From Stenotrophomonas sp. UBA2124 (lineage in GTDB: Bacteria; Pseudomonadota; Gammaproteobacteria; Xanthomonadales; Xanthomonadaceae): a DNA stretch of 64,000 nt. The position numbers were made by a program, and so were the translations under genes. Below, one piece after another: positions 15,789 through 24,479 of this stretch. Numbering within the stretch: position 1 is the first letter of the stretch; every line of letters starts with the position of its first letter. Under the pieces are notes generated by a model. That model was given only the letters and a program-made list of their open reading frames with translations. It was not told where the DNA came from and did no database searches. Location: assembly GCA_002329155.1 (NCBI GenBank), contig DCXY01000002.1:73967-137966 (forward strand). Direction: 5' to 3'.

Positions 15789-17690
15789 TCAGTGGCTGCC
15801 CATCTGGGCAACGCGCAGGATCTTCGGCGTCACGAACACCAGCAGTTCGGCCTTGTCCTTGCCACGCCCACGCTTCTTGAACAGGTTGCCAAGGAACGGG
15901 ATGTCACCCAGGAACGGCACCTTGCTCACGCTGCTGCGATCACTGAATTCATATACACCACCCACCACCACGGTCTGGCCATCTTCAACCAGCACGGCAG
16001 TGTTGACTTCGCGGCGGTTGATGGACGGCACCGTGCCGTAACCGGGTAGATCAAGCATCTGGTCCACTTCATCCTTCTTGACGTTCATGTTCAGGAAGAC
16101 GCGGTTGTCCTTGGTGATGGTCGGGGTGACCTTCAGCTCCAGCAGCACTTCCTTGAACTGTACGTTCGGGGTCGCCACACCGCCACCAGCGGCACCGCCG
16201 CCCGTGATGGTCACATAACCGATTTCCTTACCCTGCTTGATCACGCCCTCACGCTGGTTGGCGGTGACAATGCGCGGGTTCGAGATGACCTCACCGCGGC
16301 CTTCCTGCTGCAGTGCCGACAGCTCCAGATCCAGATTGAAATTGGCCCCCAACAGGGTATAGGCCAAGCTTGGCGCTGTGGCGCCCTGGGTAAACCCGCT
16401 GGCTGGCAGATTGACATTGAGCCCGCGGCTGGCATTGCCCGAACCACTCGCACCACTGCCGATCGTGGCGGTGTTGTCACCGTTGTTGTAATTACGGGTA
16501 CCACCGATGCCGAACTTGGCACCCAGGTCACGTGCGAACGTATCGGTGGCGATGACGATGCGGCCTTCGATCAACACCTGGTCCACCGGACGATCAATCA
16601 CATCGATCAGCTCACGCATCTGCGCGACCTTCTTCGGGATGTCGCTGATCATCAGGGTGTTGGTGCGCTCATCAGCCACCAAGCGGCCGCGCGGCGAAAG
16701 GAAACCATTCTCCTGTTGGCCCGTGCCGCCACTGCCACCATTGCCACCACTACTGTTGCCACCGATGCCCTTGGCCTCGGTCAACGCCTTGAAGATGGCT
16801 TCTGCGCTGTGATAGTTGATCTGGATGTAGTCGGTGACCAGGTCAACGCGGTTCTCGATGGCGATGCGCGCGTCTTCCTTGTCCTGCTCGAACTTGGCCA
16901 GTTCCGGCTGCGGCGCCACCCAGACCACACCGCCGTCACGGCGTTTGTCCAGGCCCTTGGCACGCAGCACGATATCCAGTGCCTGGTCCCACGGCACATT
17001 GACCAGGCGCAGGGTCACATTGCCCTGCACCGTGTCCGAGGCCACGACGTTGAGGTTGGATTCCTCGGCGATCAGCTGCAGCACGGTGCGCACCGGCACG
17101 TCCTGGAAGTTGAAGGTCACAGGCCGGCCACTGTAGCCGCGCGCGGCCACCGTTGCCGCGGCCTGGGCCACCGTCTTGCTGGTCACCGCACCGGTGGCCA
17201 CGTCGGCCTTGCGCGGGGTGATCTCGACCACGTACTCGTTGCCGGTCTGGTAGGCCAGCGACTCGAACTGGCCGCTGGTGCTCAGCACCAGCTGCGAGCC
17301 GTGCCCGGAGGGCTTGGCATCGATGCGTTGCACCGGGGTGGCGAAATCCACCACGTTGAGCGGACGCTGCAGCTCGGCCGGGAGGGTGGCGTTGCCAACA
17401 TCGACCACCACGTTGCTGCCCTGGTTGCGAAGGTCGGGGCTGGCGCCCTGACCGTCGAACTGCAGGATCAGACGGCCTGCGCCGTCATCGCCACGCTTGA
17501 AGTCGATCTTGGTAACGGAAACCGTGGCGGCTGCCTGCTGCACACCGGTGGTCAAACCACCTGCTGCTGCCGGCGGCGTGGCCGCGAAAGAAGAGCCACA
17601 CACCGCAGCCAGCGCCACTCCCAGGGCGCAGGCGCGGACCAGTGCTTGGCGCCGGATCGGACGCAGGCTCAGGGCGTTGGTAAAAGTCAT
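15789..17690 (-). CDS. pilQ: Type IV pilus secretin PilQ
   Basis: 633 aa outer-membrane secretin through which the type IV pilus emerges. It has a signal peptide (about 1-37, ending SSFAA), an AMIN domain (about 58-155, VSVTKIDFKRGDDGAGRLILQF), an STN domain (VTFNFQDVPVRTVLQLIAEESNLNVV), an N1 domain interrupted by a Gly/Ser-rich loop (near 315-335), and the C-terminal secretin domain with VISNPRIVTANQREGVIKQGKEIGY and VPFLGDIPFLGNLFK. It is the last gene of pilMNOPQ, with 19 bp after pilP, and is followed by a strong terminator. Confidence 0.96.
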   Translation of the reverse strand: MTFTNALSLRPIRRQALVRACALGVALAAVCGSSFAATPPAAAGGLTTGVQQAAATVSVTKIDFKRGDDGAGRLILQFDGQGASPDLRNQGSNVVVDVGNATLPAELQRPLNVVDFATPVQRIDAKPSGHGSQLVLSTSGQFESLAYQTGNEYVVEITPRKADVATGAVTSKTVAQAAATVAARGYSGRPVTFNFQDVPVRTVLQLIAEESNLNVVASDTVQGNVTLRLVNVPWDQALDIVLRAKGLDKRRDGGVVWVAPQPELAKFEQDKEDARIAIENRVDLVTDYIQINYHSAEAIFKALTEAKGIGGNSSGGNGGSGGTGQQENGFLSPRGRLVADERTNTLMISDIPKKVAQMRELIDVIDRPVDQVLIEGRIVIATDTFARDLGAKFGIGGTRNYNNGDNTATIGSGASGSGNASRGLNVNLPASGFTQGATAPSLAYTLLGANFNLDLELSALQQEGRGEVISNPRIVTANQREGVIKQGKEIGYVTITGGGAAGGGVATPNVQFKEVLLELKVTPTITKDNRVFLNMNVKKDEVDQMLDLPGYGTVPSINRREVNTAVLVEDGQTVVVGGVYEFSDRSSVSKVPFLGDIPFLGNLFKKRGRGKDKAELLVFVTPKILRVAQMGSH

Positions 17691-17709
17691 CGTGCTATCC
17701 CCTAGTCAA

Positions 17710-18240
17710 TCAACGATCGTCCAGCGCCAGCGAGGCCGGGCGTTCCAGCCAGCCGCCAGCACCGTCCGGCACCAGTTCAATCAGTTCGATACCGTCTTCG
17801 CGCACACCGGTCACACGGCCATCGCTCTGGCCCATGTAGATCCCCGGACGCACGCGATAGGTCACCTTGTCCGGCCCCATCACCAGCGCCACCATGCCGG
17901 CCCCCTTGCCGATGGTGCCCACCATGTCGAGGCTGTCCAGCGGGAAGGCCTCAAGCGGCTCCTTGCGGCGGCTCGGATCCGGGCGCAGCTGGCTGCCACC
18001 ATCGGCGGAAATCCAGGCATCACTGAACGGATCACGCAGGCCCTGCGCGGCATATTCGAAGGTCTCGAACTGCTGCATCACCGGCAAGGGCTCCAGCGGC
18101 TCGGCCGGGCGTGCACGCACATCCGCCACCCACTTTTCCAGGTTGGGCGCATCGCCCGGTGTGCTGCTGATGCCGCGGCCGCAGCCGGCCAGAACCAGCA
18201 GGCACACCATGCCCAGGCAAAAGGAAGAGAGTCTGCTCAT
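17710..18240 (-). CDS. pilP: Type IV pilus assembly lipoprotein PilP
   Basis: 176 aa. A lipoprotein signal with lipobox LAGC (Cys near 20) is followed by a flexible linker and the PilP beta domain (QGLRDPFSDAW ... LDSLDMVGTIGKGAGMVALVMGPDKVTYRVRPGIYMGQSDGRV). PilP links the inner-membrane PilN/PilO pair to PilQ. The distance to pilO is 3 bp and to pilQ 19 bp. Confidence 0.94.
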   Translation of the reverse strand: MSRLSSFCLGMVCLLVLAGCGRGISSTPGDAPNLEKWVADVRARPAEPLEPLPVMQQFETFEYAAQGLRDPFSDAWISADGGSQLRPDPSRRKEPLEAFPLDSLDMVGTIGKGAGMVALVMGPDKVTYRVRPGIYMGQSDGRVTGVREDGIELIELVPDGAGGWLERPASLALDDR

Positions 18241-18243
18241 GGC

Positions 18244-18912
18244 TTATTTCTTCCCCTTGTTGGCCTTCTCGGCCTCCGCTGCTTTCTTTTCCTGCTCTTC
18301 CAGCTCGGCATCATCCAGATAGCGGTAGGTCTTGACCGTACCGGACAGCTCCAGCGCACCACCCGGGGTGATCACGCCCTTGTTGTCCTTGGGCTTCAGA
18401 TTGATGTCGTGCATGGTCAGGATGACCACGCGCGGCAGTGACGCCACACCGCTGACGAAGGCACCGAACTGGTGGTAGCTGCCCACCAGACGCAGTGCGA
18501 TCGGCTTTTCGGCGTAGAACTCCTGCAGCGACTCTGCCCCCGGCTGGAACAACTCGTTGTTCAGCCCGCTGGACAGCGCGGTCTGCGACACGTCGATGAT
18601 CAGGTCGGGCATCTCGGTCTTGCTGGGCAGCTGACGCAGCATCTGCTGCAGCACCTGCTCCATCTGCGCCAGCTGCTGCTTCAGCGGCTCGAGGTTCACA
18701 GCACGCTGCTGTTCCTTCTCGAAATCCGCACGCAGCGTGGTTTCCTTGCTTTCCAGACCTTCAAGCTCTTCGCGCTGCCCGCGGCCCATCAGCAGATAGG
18801 CCAACAGCAGAATCACGACGGTCACCAGCACACAGAACACCATTTTGGCATTGCGCGGCCAGTTGCCGATGTTGTTGAAGTCCAGTTCCTTGGCGTTGAA
18901 CTTCTTGCTCAC
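18244..18912 (-). CDS. pilO: Type IV pilus alignment protein PilO
   Basis: 222 aa bitopic inner-membrane protein with a short cytosolic N-terminus, one transmembrane helix (about 22-43), a periplasmic coiled coil (LEGLESKETTLRADFEKEQQRAVNLEPLKQQLAQMEQVL in outline), and a ferredoxin-like C-terminal domain. It forms heterodimers with PilN and aligns the pilus machine with PilQ. The charged tail (DDAELEEQEKKAAEAEKANKGKK region) is lysine-rich. The start overlaps the pilN stop as ATGA. Confidence 0.94.
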   Translation of the reverse strand: MSKKFNAKELDFNNIGNWPRNAKMVFCVLVTVVILLLAYLLMGRGQREELEGLESKETTLRADFEKEQQRAVNLEPLKQQLAQMEQVLQQMLRQLPSKTEMPDLIIDVSQTALSSGLNNELFQPGAESLQEFYAEKPIALRLVGSYHQFGAFVSGVASLPRVVILTMHDINLKPKDNKGVITPGGALELSGTVKTYRYLDDAELEEQEKKAAEAEKANKGKK

Positions 18913-19667
18913 GAGCGCGCCTCCTTCGGTCCCGCCGCTGCAGCCGGAGCTTCCGGAGCCTTCGGTGCGTTGTTCGGCGCCGGCTGGGCTGCGCCGGCTG
19001 CCGCACCTGCGGCATCTGTTGCAGGCACAGCGGCGGGCGTATCTGCGGCAACGCTTGCAGCATCCGAAGCACCTGCCTCACCAGCCTTGGTTTCACTCGG
19101 CGCCGGCAGCTTCACCCGCAGGGTGAATACATAAGGCAGTGACTTGATGTTCAAGCCGCCACCGGCTGCATTGGCTTCCTGGGCCTTGGCTTCGATGATC
19201 GACAGCTCCGGATTGGTCATCCAACCGGACGCTTCCAGGTTGCGCATATAGGCACTGACCCGCGCATTGGACTGGGTGCGGCCGTCCAGCGTGAGGGTGT
19301 CGCCTTCCTGCTTGAGCGCGGTAAGCACCACGCCATCAGGAATCGTGCGCACCAGCGAATCGAACAGGTGCACCATCTGCGAACGCTTGCCCTGCAGCTC
19401 CTCGATCACCGCCTTGCGGGCAAGCAGGCGTGATTTCTGCTTGTCCAGGCGCTCGATTTCCTTGTTCTGCTCCTTGACCTTGGCGATCTCGGCTTCAAGG
19501 AAGGCATTGCGCTCGTTCTGGCCGCTGATCTGCTGGCTGAAGAAGAAATACATCAGCCCGGACAGCAACACACCAGCCAGCGCGGCAAGGCCGAGCATGC
19601 TGTAGAACTCACGCTGCCGTTGTTTGCGGCGCTCGGCGCGCCACGGCAGAAGATTGATCCGTGCCAT
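18909..19667 (-). CDS. pilN: Type IV pilus assembly protein PilN
   Basis: 252 aa. MARINLLPWRAERRKQRQREF is the typical cytosolic PilN start that binds PilM. It is followed by one transmembrane helix (about 24-44), a coiled coil, and the periplasmic domain ending near residue 190 (YVFTLRVKLP). The last 60 residues are an Ala/Pro/Glu-rich tail (APNNAPKAPEAPAAAAGPKEA) that is longer than in most PilN proteins and looks disordered. The start overlaps the pilM stop by one base. Confidence 0.94.
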   Translation of the reverse strand: MARINLLPWRAERRKQRQREFYSMLGLAALAGVLLSGLMYFFFSQQISGQNERNAFLEAEIAKVKEQNKEIERLDKQKSRLLARKAVIEELQGKRSQMVHLFDSLVRTIPDGVVLTALKQEGDTLTLDGRTQSNARVSAYMRNLEASGWMTNPELSIIEAKAQEANAAGGGLNIKSLPYVFTLRVKLPAPSETKAGEAGASDAASVAADTPAAVPATDAAGAAAGAAQPAPNNAPKAPEAPAAAAGPKEARS

Positions 19668-20725
19668 CAGTCAAACCCCCTCATGGCCAGACCGGTTGCA
19701 ATCATCAACGCCGGTGCGTCCTGGGCCAGGGCATGTGCCTGCACCTTCGGGCCCAGCGTCATCTGCGAGAGCGGGTTGGCCACCGAGGTCGCCACGCCCA
19801 GCTGCTCTTCCACCATGGTCGGCAGGCCTGCCAGCGCCGCGCAGCCACCGGCCAGCACGATGTGATCGACCCGGTTGAATTCACTGCCGGCATAGAAGAA
19901 CTGCAGAAGGCGGCTGATCTGCTGCACCGTGGCTTCCTTGAACGGCTCCAGCACCTCGACCTCATAGCTCTCCGGCAGGCCGCCCTGGCGCTTGGCCATG
20001 CCGGCTTCCTCGTAGCTCAGGCCGTAACGGCGCATCACTTCGTCGGTCAGCTGCTTGCCACCGAACACCTGTTCGCGGCTGTACAGGCTGCGGCCACCGC
20101 GCAGGACGTTGAGCGTGGTCATGGTGGCACCGATGTCCACCAGGGCCACCACCGCGTCGCTGCTCACCGGCAACTCGCTGGCAACCAGGCCGAACGCGTT
20201 CTCGATGGCGAACGCTTCCACGTCCATCACCTTGGCGGTCAGGCCACCCAGCTCCAGCGCCGACTGGCGCAGCTCCACGTTCTCCGAACGCGAGGCCGCC
20301 AGCAGCACCTGGACCATTTCAGGGTTGTTCGGCACCGGGCCCAGCACCTCGAAATCGAGGTTCACTTCGTCGATCGGGTACGGGATGTAGTTCACCGCCT
20401 CCAGCTCGACCTGGGCTTCCATGTCGTTCTCGTCCAGATCGGACGGCATCGGGATCACCTTGGTGATCACCGCCGAACCGGCCACGGCTGCCGCAGCGCT
20501 CTTGGCCTTGCTGCCAGAACGGGCCACGGCACGACGGATGGCCTCGCCAACCGCCTCGACCTCAACGATGTTCTTCTCCACCACCGCATTCGGCGGAAGA
20601 GGTTCCACAGCGTAATGTTCCACGCGGAAACGATTGCCACTGCGGGAAAGCTGAAGCAGCTTGACCGCAGTTGAACTGATGTCGACGCCAATGATTGGCG
20701 CCTGACTCTTTGGGATAAGCCCCAC
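19667..20725 (-). CDS. pilM: Type IV pilus assembly ATPase PilM
   Basis: 352 aa cytosolic actin-like (FtsA-like) protein that binds the N-terminus of PilN and connects the assembly subcomplex. It has the phosphate-1 motif GVDISSTAVKLLQLS, phosphate-2 VALVDIGATMTTLNVL, and the adenosine loop IVLAGGCAALAGL. I chose the GTG at 20725 (VGLIPKSQAPIIGVDIS) rather than the in-frame ATG sites up to 20833, because homologues begin with MGLIPKSQ and GGGGAG lies 6-11 bases upstream. It is the first gene of the operon. Confidence 0.94.
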   Translation of the reverse strand: MGLIPKSQAPIIGVDISSTAVKLLQLSRSGNRFRVEHYAVEPLPPNAVVEKNIVEVEAVGEAIRRAVARSGSKAKSAAAAVAGSAVITKVIPMPSDLDENDMEAQVELEAVNYIPYPIDEVNLDFEVLGPVPNNPEMVQVLLAASRSENVELRQSALELGGLTAKVMDVEAFAIENAFGLVASELPVSSDAVVALVDIGATMTTLNVLRGGRSLYSREQVFGGKQLTDEVMRRYGLSYEEAGMAKRQGGLPESYEVEVLEPFKEATVQQISRLLQFFYAGSEFNRVDHIVLAGGCAALAGLPTMVEEQLGVATSVANPLSQMTLGPKVQAHALAQDAPALMIATGLAMRGFD

Positions 20726-20775
20726 GGATTCTCCCCTGCCGACGGGCACTTGGACGCAACTTTTGCGCCCGCGCA

Positions 20776-20803
20776 TTAATAACGGATTTTCAACAAAAGG
20801 CAA
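20776..20803 (-). promoter_or_regulatory. Possible promoter of pilMNOPQ
   Basis: On the minus strand TTGCCT (20803-20798) and TATTAA (20781-20776) are separated by 16 bp, each matching the sigma-70 consensus at four of six bases, and lie about 50 bp before the pilM GTG. This is a plausible but unproven promoter in the 212-bp divergent region with mrcA. Confidence 0.3.
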
Positions 20804-20937
20804 CACCCCCGAAGCGCGTGATGATGTCATCACGGGCTTCGCCTGTTCCCTTTTGCATTCCCCAGGATCCGGCCCCAGCCGTTCCCCTCTCTAATCTATA
20901 CTCTGCGGCCACGAAAACCGCAATCAGGAATCTTTGG

Positions 20938-23367
20938 ATGCCACGTTTCCGCCGCTGGCTGCGCTGGCTGCTGGCCCTGTCTGTCGCCCTTGCCCTGGTG
21001 GGCGGGATCGCCGCCGGCGCGCTTTATTACGTTGTCTCCTCCAAGCTGCCTGACGTCCAGACCCTGCGCCATGTGGAGCTGCAGGAGCCGATGTATGTCT
21101 ATGATTCGGAAGGGAAGTTGATGGCGGTGTTCGGCGAGACCCGCCGCTACCCCATCCAGATGAAGGACGTGCCCGAGCGCCTGAAGCAGGCCTTCCTGGC
21201 CACCGAGGACGCCAACTTCTACCAGCATGGCGGCGTGGACTACAAAGGCGTGGGCCGCGCGGTCTGGTTGCTGCTCACCACCGACGCCAAGCGCGTGCCG
21301 GGCGGCTCCACCATCACCCAGCAGGTGGCCCGCCAGTTCTTCCTGAGCTCTGAATATAGCTACACCCGCAAGCTGGCCGAGATCCTGCTCGCGCGCAAGA
21401 TCGAGAGCGAGCTGAGCAAGGACGAGATCTTCGAGCTCTACCTCAACAAGAGCTTCTTCGGTAACCGCGCCTACGGCATTGGCGCGGCCGCCGAGTACTA
21501 CTACGGCAAGAAGCTGGGCGAGCTGGATCTGGATGAAATGGCCTCGCTGGCCGGCATCCCCAAGTTCCCGTCCAGCGGCAACCCGATCAGCAACCCGGAG
21601 CGCGCACGCCAGCGCCGCGACAACTACGTTCTGCAGCGCATGGCCGAGCTGAAGTACATCAGCCAGGCCGAGGCCGACGCCGCCAAGGCGGTGCCGATGC
21701 ACGCCGCGCCGCATGAGCCGCCGGTGGAGGTGTACGCGCCGTATGTGGCGGAAATGGTGCGCCAGGAAATGATCGCCAAGTACGGCGGCGATGTGCTCAA
21801 CATGGGTTACCACGTCACCACCACCATCAACGGCCCGCTGCAGGAAGCGGCCAACACGGCCGTGGTCGATGGTCTGGTGCTGTACGACCACCGCCATGGC
21901 TGGCACGGTGTGGAGCAGCATTTCGATGTCGCCGCCGATGCCGATGCCACCGCGCTGGCGCGGCATATCGCCGCCATCCCGGCGCAGGCGGGCATGCTGC
22001 CGGCGGTGGTGTCCGCCACCCACGCCGATGGCAGCATCACCGTGGTGCTGGCTGATCGCCGCGAACTGGTATTGCCGGTGGCCGCCAGCCGCTGGACCTC
22101 GCGCAGCCCCGCCAAGCTGGTCACCCGCGGCGACATGATCCGCGTGCGCGCCGGCGAGAAGGAAGGCGAGTGGCGGATCGACCAGATTCCGCGTGGCCAG
22201 TCCGCGCTGGTATCGGTGGATGCCGAAAGTGGCGCGCTGCGCGCACTGGTCGGCGGCTTCAGCTTTGCCGGCAACAAGTTCAACCGCGCCACCCAGGCAC
22301 GCCGCCAGCCCGGCTCCAGCTTCAAGCCGTTCGTGTATGCGGCCGCCTTCGACAAGGGCTTCAACCCGGCCTCGATCGTGCTGGATGCGCCGGTGGTGTT
22401 CCGCGACCGCCGTGGCAAGACCTGGCAGCCGCAGAACGACGGCGGCGGCTTCCGTGGCCCGATGCGCCTGCGCGAGGCACTGGTGCAGTCGCGCAACCTG
22501 GTGTCGGTGCGCCTGCTGGACAGCATCGGCGTGGACTACGCGCGCAAGTACATCAGCGAATTCGGCTTCCAGGAAGCCGAGCTGCCGCCGAACCTGTCGA
22601 TGTCGCTGGGCACCGCCTCGCTGACGCCGCTGTCGGTGGCGCGCGGCTATGCCGCCTTCGCCAACGGCGGTTCGCGCGTGGACACCTGGGTGATCGACGA
22701 GATCAAGGACCGCGACGGCAAGGTCATCTTCAAGGAGAACCCGGCCATGGCCTGCCGTGGTTGCGGCGGCTTCTCCGGTACCGGCGGAGCGCCGGCCAGC
22801 CAAGTGGTGGACGGCTTCAACTTCGGCAGTGAGGCTGCGCCCGCCGCCGCCAAGCCGGATGCGGCCAAGCCCGAGGCGGTGGAACCGCCGAAGCCGGTCA
22901 ACCCCGACGCCCGTACTGCCCCGCGCGCCATTGACGAACGCACTGCCTACCAGCTGGTGTCGATGATGCGCGACGTGGTCCAGCGCGGCACCGGCACCGC
23001 CGCCAAGACACTTGGCCGCGAGGACGTGGGTGGCAAGACCGGCTCCACCAACGACCACCGCGATGCATGGTTCTCCGGTTTCGGCGGCCCGCTGGCCACC
23101 ACCGTGTGGGTGGGCCGCGACGACTTCCGCTCGCTGGGCTACCGCGAGTACGGCGGCAAAGCCGCTCTACCGATCTGGATCGACTACATGCGCGTGGCGC
23201 TCAAGGACGCCCCGGTGGCCAGGAACGACCCGCCGGCCGGCATGGTCGAGGCCACGCTCAACGGCGCCACCGAGTGGGTGAAGACCGAGGACCTGGACCG
23301 CATGCAGGACTTCGATTTCGACCAGCAGGACCAGAGCGCCGACGACGCCGCGTTCGACATCTTCTGA
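20938..23367 (+). CDS. mrcA: Penicillin-binding protein 1A (bifunctional transglycosylase/transpeptidase)
   Basis: 809 aa class A PBP that polymerises and cross-links peptidoglycan at the outer face of the inner membrane. It has one N-terminal transmembrane anchor (about 8-32), then the GT51 domain with catalytic Glu in ATEDANFYQHGG (E90) and GGSTITQQVARQFFLS. An OB-like linker is followed by the transpeptidase domain with SxxK at S460-K463 (GSSFK), SRN as the SxN motif and GKTGS as KTG. The start MPRFRRWLRW at 20938 is chosen because upstream in-frame codons lie in the intergenic region and do not look like protein. An Ala/Pro/Lys-rich insert lies just before the C-terminal transpeptidase motif. 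mrcA divergent from pilM is a common gammaproteobacterial arrangement. Confidence 0.96.
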   Translation: MPRFRRWLRWLLALSVALALVGGIAAGALYYVVSSKLPDVQTLRHVELQEPMYVYDSEGKLMAVFGETRRYPIQMKDVPERLKQAFLATEDANFYQHGGVDYKGVGRAVWLLLTTDAKRVPGGSTITQQVARQFFLSSEYSYTRKLAEILLARKIESELSKDEIFELYLNKSFFGNRAYGIGAAAEYYYGKKLGELDLDEMASLAGIPKFPSSGNPISNPERARQRRDNYVLQRMAELKYISQAEADAAKAVPMHAAPHEPPVEVYAPYVAEMVRQEMIAKYGGDVLNMGYHVTTTINGPLQEAANTAVVDGLVLYDHRHGWHGVEQHFDVAADADATALARHIAAIPAQAGMLPAVVSATHADGSITVVLADRRELVLPVAASRWTSRSPAKLVTRGDMIRVRAGEKEGEWRIDQIPRGQSALVSVDAESGALRALVGGFSFAGNKFNRATQARRQPGSSFKPFVYAAAFDKGFNPASIVLDAPVVFRDRRGKTWQPQNDGGGFRGPMRLREALVQSRNLVSVRLLDSIGVDYARKYISEFGFQEAELPPNLSMSLGTASLTPLSVARGYAAFANGGSRVDTWVIDEIKDRDGKVIFKENPAMACRGCGGFSGTGGAPASQVVDGFNFGSEAAPAAAKPDAAKPEAVEPPKPVNPDARTAPRAIDERTAYQLVSMMRDVVQRGTGTAAKTLGREDVGGKTGSTNDHRDAWFSGFGGPLATTVWVGRDDFRSLGYREYGGKAALPIWIDYMRVALKDAPVARNDPPAGMVEATLNGATEWVKTEDLDRMQDFDFDQQDQSADDAAFDIF

Positions 23368-23373
23368 TGAACC

Positions 23374-23407
23374 GGCAGGTGGCGGGACGCAATGCCCGCC
23401 ACCTGCC
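23374..23407 (+). terminator. Strong hairpin after mrcA
   Basis: A 13-bp perfect stem, GGCAGGTGGCGGG / CCCGCCACCTGCC, with an 8-base loop begins 6 bp after the mrcA stop. There is no T-run after it, so it may stabilise the mRNA end rather than terminate transcription alone. Confidence 0.45.
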
Positions 23408-23440
23408 TACAATCGGGCCGCACCCAACGGGAACAGCTCG

Positions 23441-24088
23441 ATGCCCTCATCTCCCCAGACCGCCCAGCGCAACGCCCGTGGCCGCCTGCGAATCGCCCAG
23501 GAAGCCGCGCGCCTCATCGCCGAGAGCGGCGTGCAGGATTTCGAGCACGCCCGCCGCAAGGCCGCCAGCCGCCTTGGCGTGCATGAGGAAGCACTGTGGC
23601 CGCGCCTGTCCGAGATCGAGCAGGCTCTGCGCGAGCACCAGCGCCTGTTCGCCGCCAACAGCCAGCCGGGCGCGCTGCGCCAGCGCCGTGAATCGGCCAT
23701 GCAGGCCATGCAGTTGCTGCAGGCCTTCCAGCCGCGCCTGGCCGGCGCCGTGCTGGCCGGCGTGGCGGACGGCAACAGCCCGGTCACCCTGCACCTGCAC
23801 AGCGACGATGCCGATGCAGTGCAGCGTTTCTTGCAGGAACAGCGCATCCCCGCCGAGGCGCACAGCTGGCAGCTGCAGCTGGCCGGCCACCACGGCAGGC
23901 AGCACTACCCGGGCTGCCGCTTCGTCGCCGATGGCATCGCCTTCGAGCTGATCGTGCTGCCAGAGGACGCCCTGCGCCAGCCACCGGTCAGCGCCGACGA
24001 CGGCAAGCCCCTGCCCCGCGCCACGCTGGCGCAGCTGCGGCAGCTGTTGGCCGAGGAAGACGCGGGCAGCGAGCCTCCTCTGTACTGA
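23441..24088 (+). CDS. Conserved hypothetical protein
   Basis: 215 aa, soluble, no signal peptide. The N-terminal half is helical and basic (ARGRLRIAQEAARLIAESG, HARRKAASRLGVHEEALWPRLSEIEQALREHQRLF). The C-terminal half (AVLAGVADGNSPVTLHLHSDDADAVQRFLQEQ ... QHYPGCRFVADGIAFELIVLPEDALRQPP) has alternating strands and helices resembling a nucleotidyltransferase-like fold, but I cannot identify catalytic residues with confidence. It is 73 bp downstream of mrcA on the same strand, so co-transcription is possible. No function is assigned. Confidence 0.65.
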   Translation: MPSSPQTAQRNARGRLRIAQEAARLIAESGVQDFEHARRKAASRLGVHEEALWPRLSEIEQALREHQRLFAANSQPGALRQRRESAMQAMQLLQAFQPRLAGAVLAGVADGNSPVTLHLHSDDADAVQRFLQEQRIPAEAHSWQLQLAGHHGRQHYPGCRFVADGIAFELIVLPEDALRQPPVSADDGKPLPRATLAQLRQLLAEEDAGSEPPLY

Positions 24089-24103
24089 GCCACCCGAAGC
24101 CCC

Positions 24104-24449
24104 CTAGCCCGGGTAAGCGCCAGCGCACCCGGGGAATCGGAGCACCGTAGATGCGTCGCGACCTTTGCCATGCGCCCTGCGAACGGATCGACCCTATGCT
24201 TCCCGGGTGCGCTGGCGCTTACCCGGGCTACGACACCTCTTGGGTGCGCGATGCACTGGCAACAAAAACCCCGTCTGGGCGGAGTTCTTCACGGGGCCGG
24301 GGGCGACCTTTGACCCGTGCCCCTGCGAGCGGATCGACTCCCTGCTTCCCGGGTGCGCTGGCGCTTACCCGGGCTACAACATCTCCTGCGTGCGTGGTGC
24401 GCAGCCAACAAAAAACCCCGCCTGGGCGGGGTTTTTCGTGAGGCCGGGC
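24104..24449. repeat. SMAG-like palindromes and a tandem duplication carrying the gltA terminator
   Basis: This 391-bp gap holds three SMAG-like palindromes (24104-24133 forward; 24202-24231 and 24348-24377 inverted). The last two are part of a direct tandem duplication of about 130 bp with an offset of 146-147 bp: each copy runs from a CTGCGA(A/G)CGGATCGA segment through the palindrome to a terminator hairpin and GGGGCCGGG or GAGGCCGGG. The copy next to gltA keeps a perfect terminator. The distal copy (around 24264-24290) has decayed (CCCCGTCTGGGCGGAGTTCTT). Confidence 0.75.
24411..24436. terminator. gltA: gltA terminator
   Basis: AAAAACCCCGCC...GGCGGGGTTTTT is a symmetrical hairpin with A and T runs on both sides, 44 bp past the gltA stop. 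It can terminate both gltA (minus strand) and transcripts from the plus-strand gene ending at 24088. Confidence 0.85.
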
Positions 24450-24479
24450 CAGCGCGTCGCTGCGCCGGCACCACGCCGA

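Noticed and set aside
20725..20833. Longer PilM starting at an upstream ATG
   Set aside because: The added 36 residues do not look like PilM and would pass over the best ribosome site; GTG 20725 fits homologues.
20896..23058. A 720-codon minus-strand frame opposite mrcA
   Set aside because: Antisense shadow; PBP1A motifs are complete on the plus strand.
24151..24441. ORFs crossing the repeats downstream of the gene ending at 24088
   Set aside because: They consist of translated SMAG palindromes and terminators (repeats of GCAGAYPGY type) with no homology to proteins.
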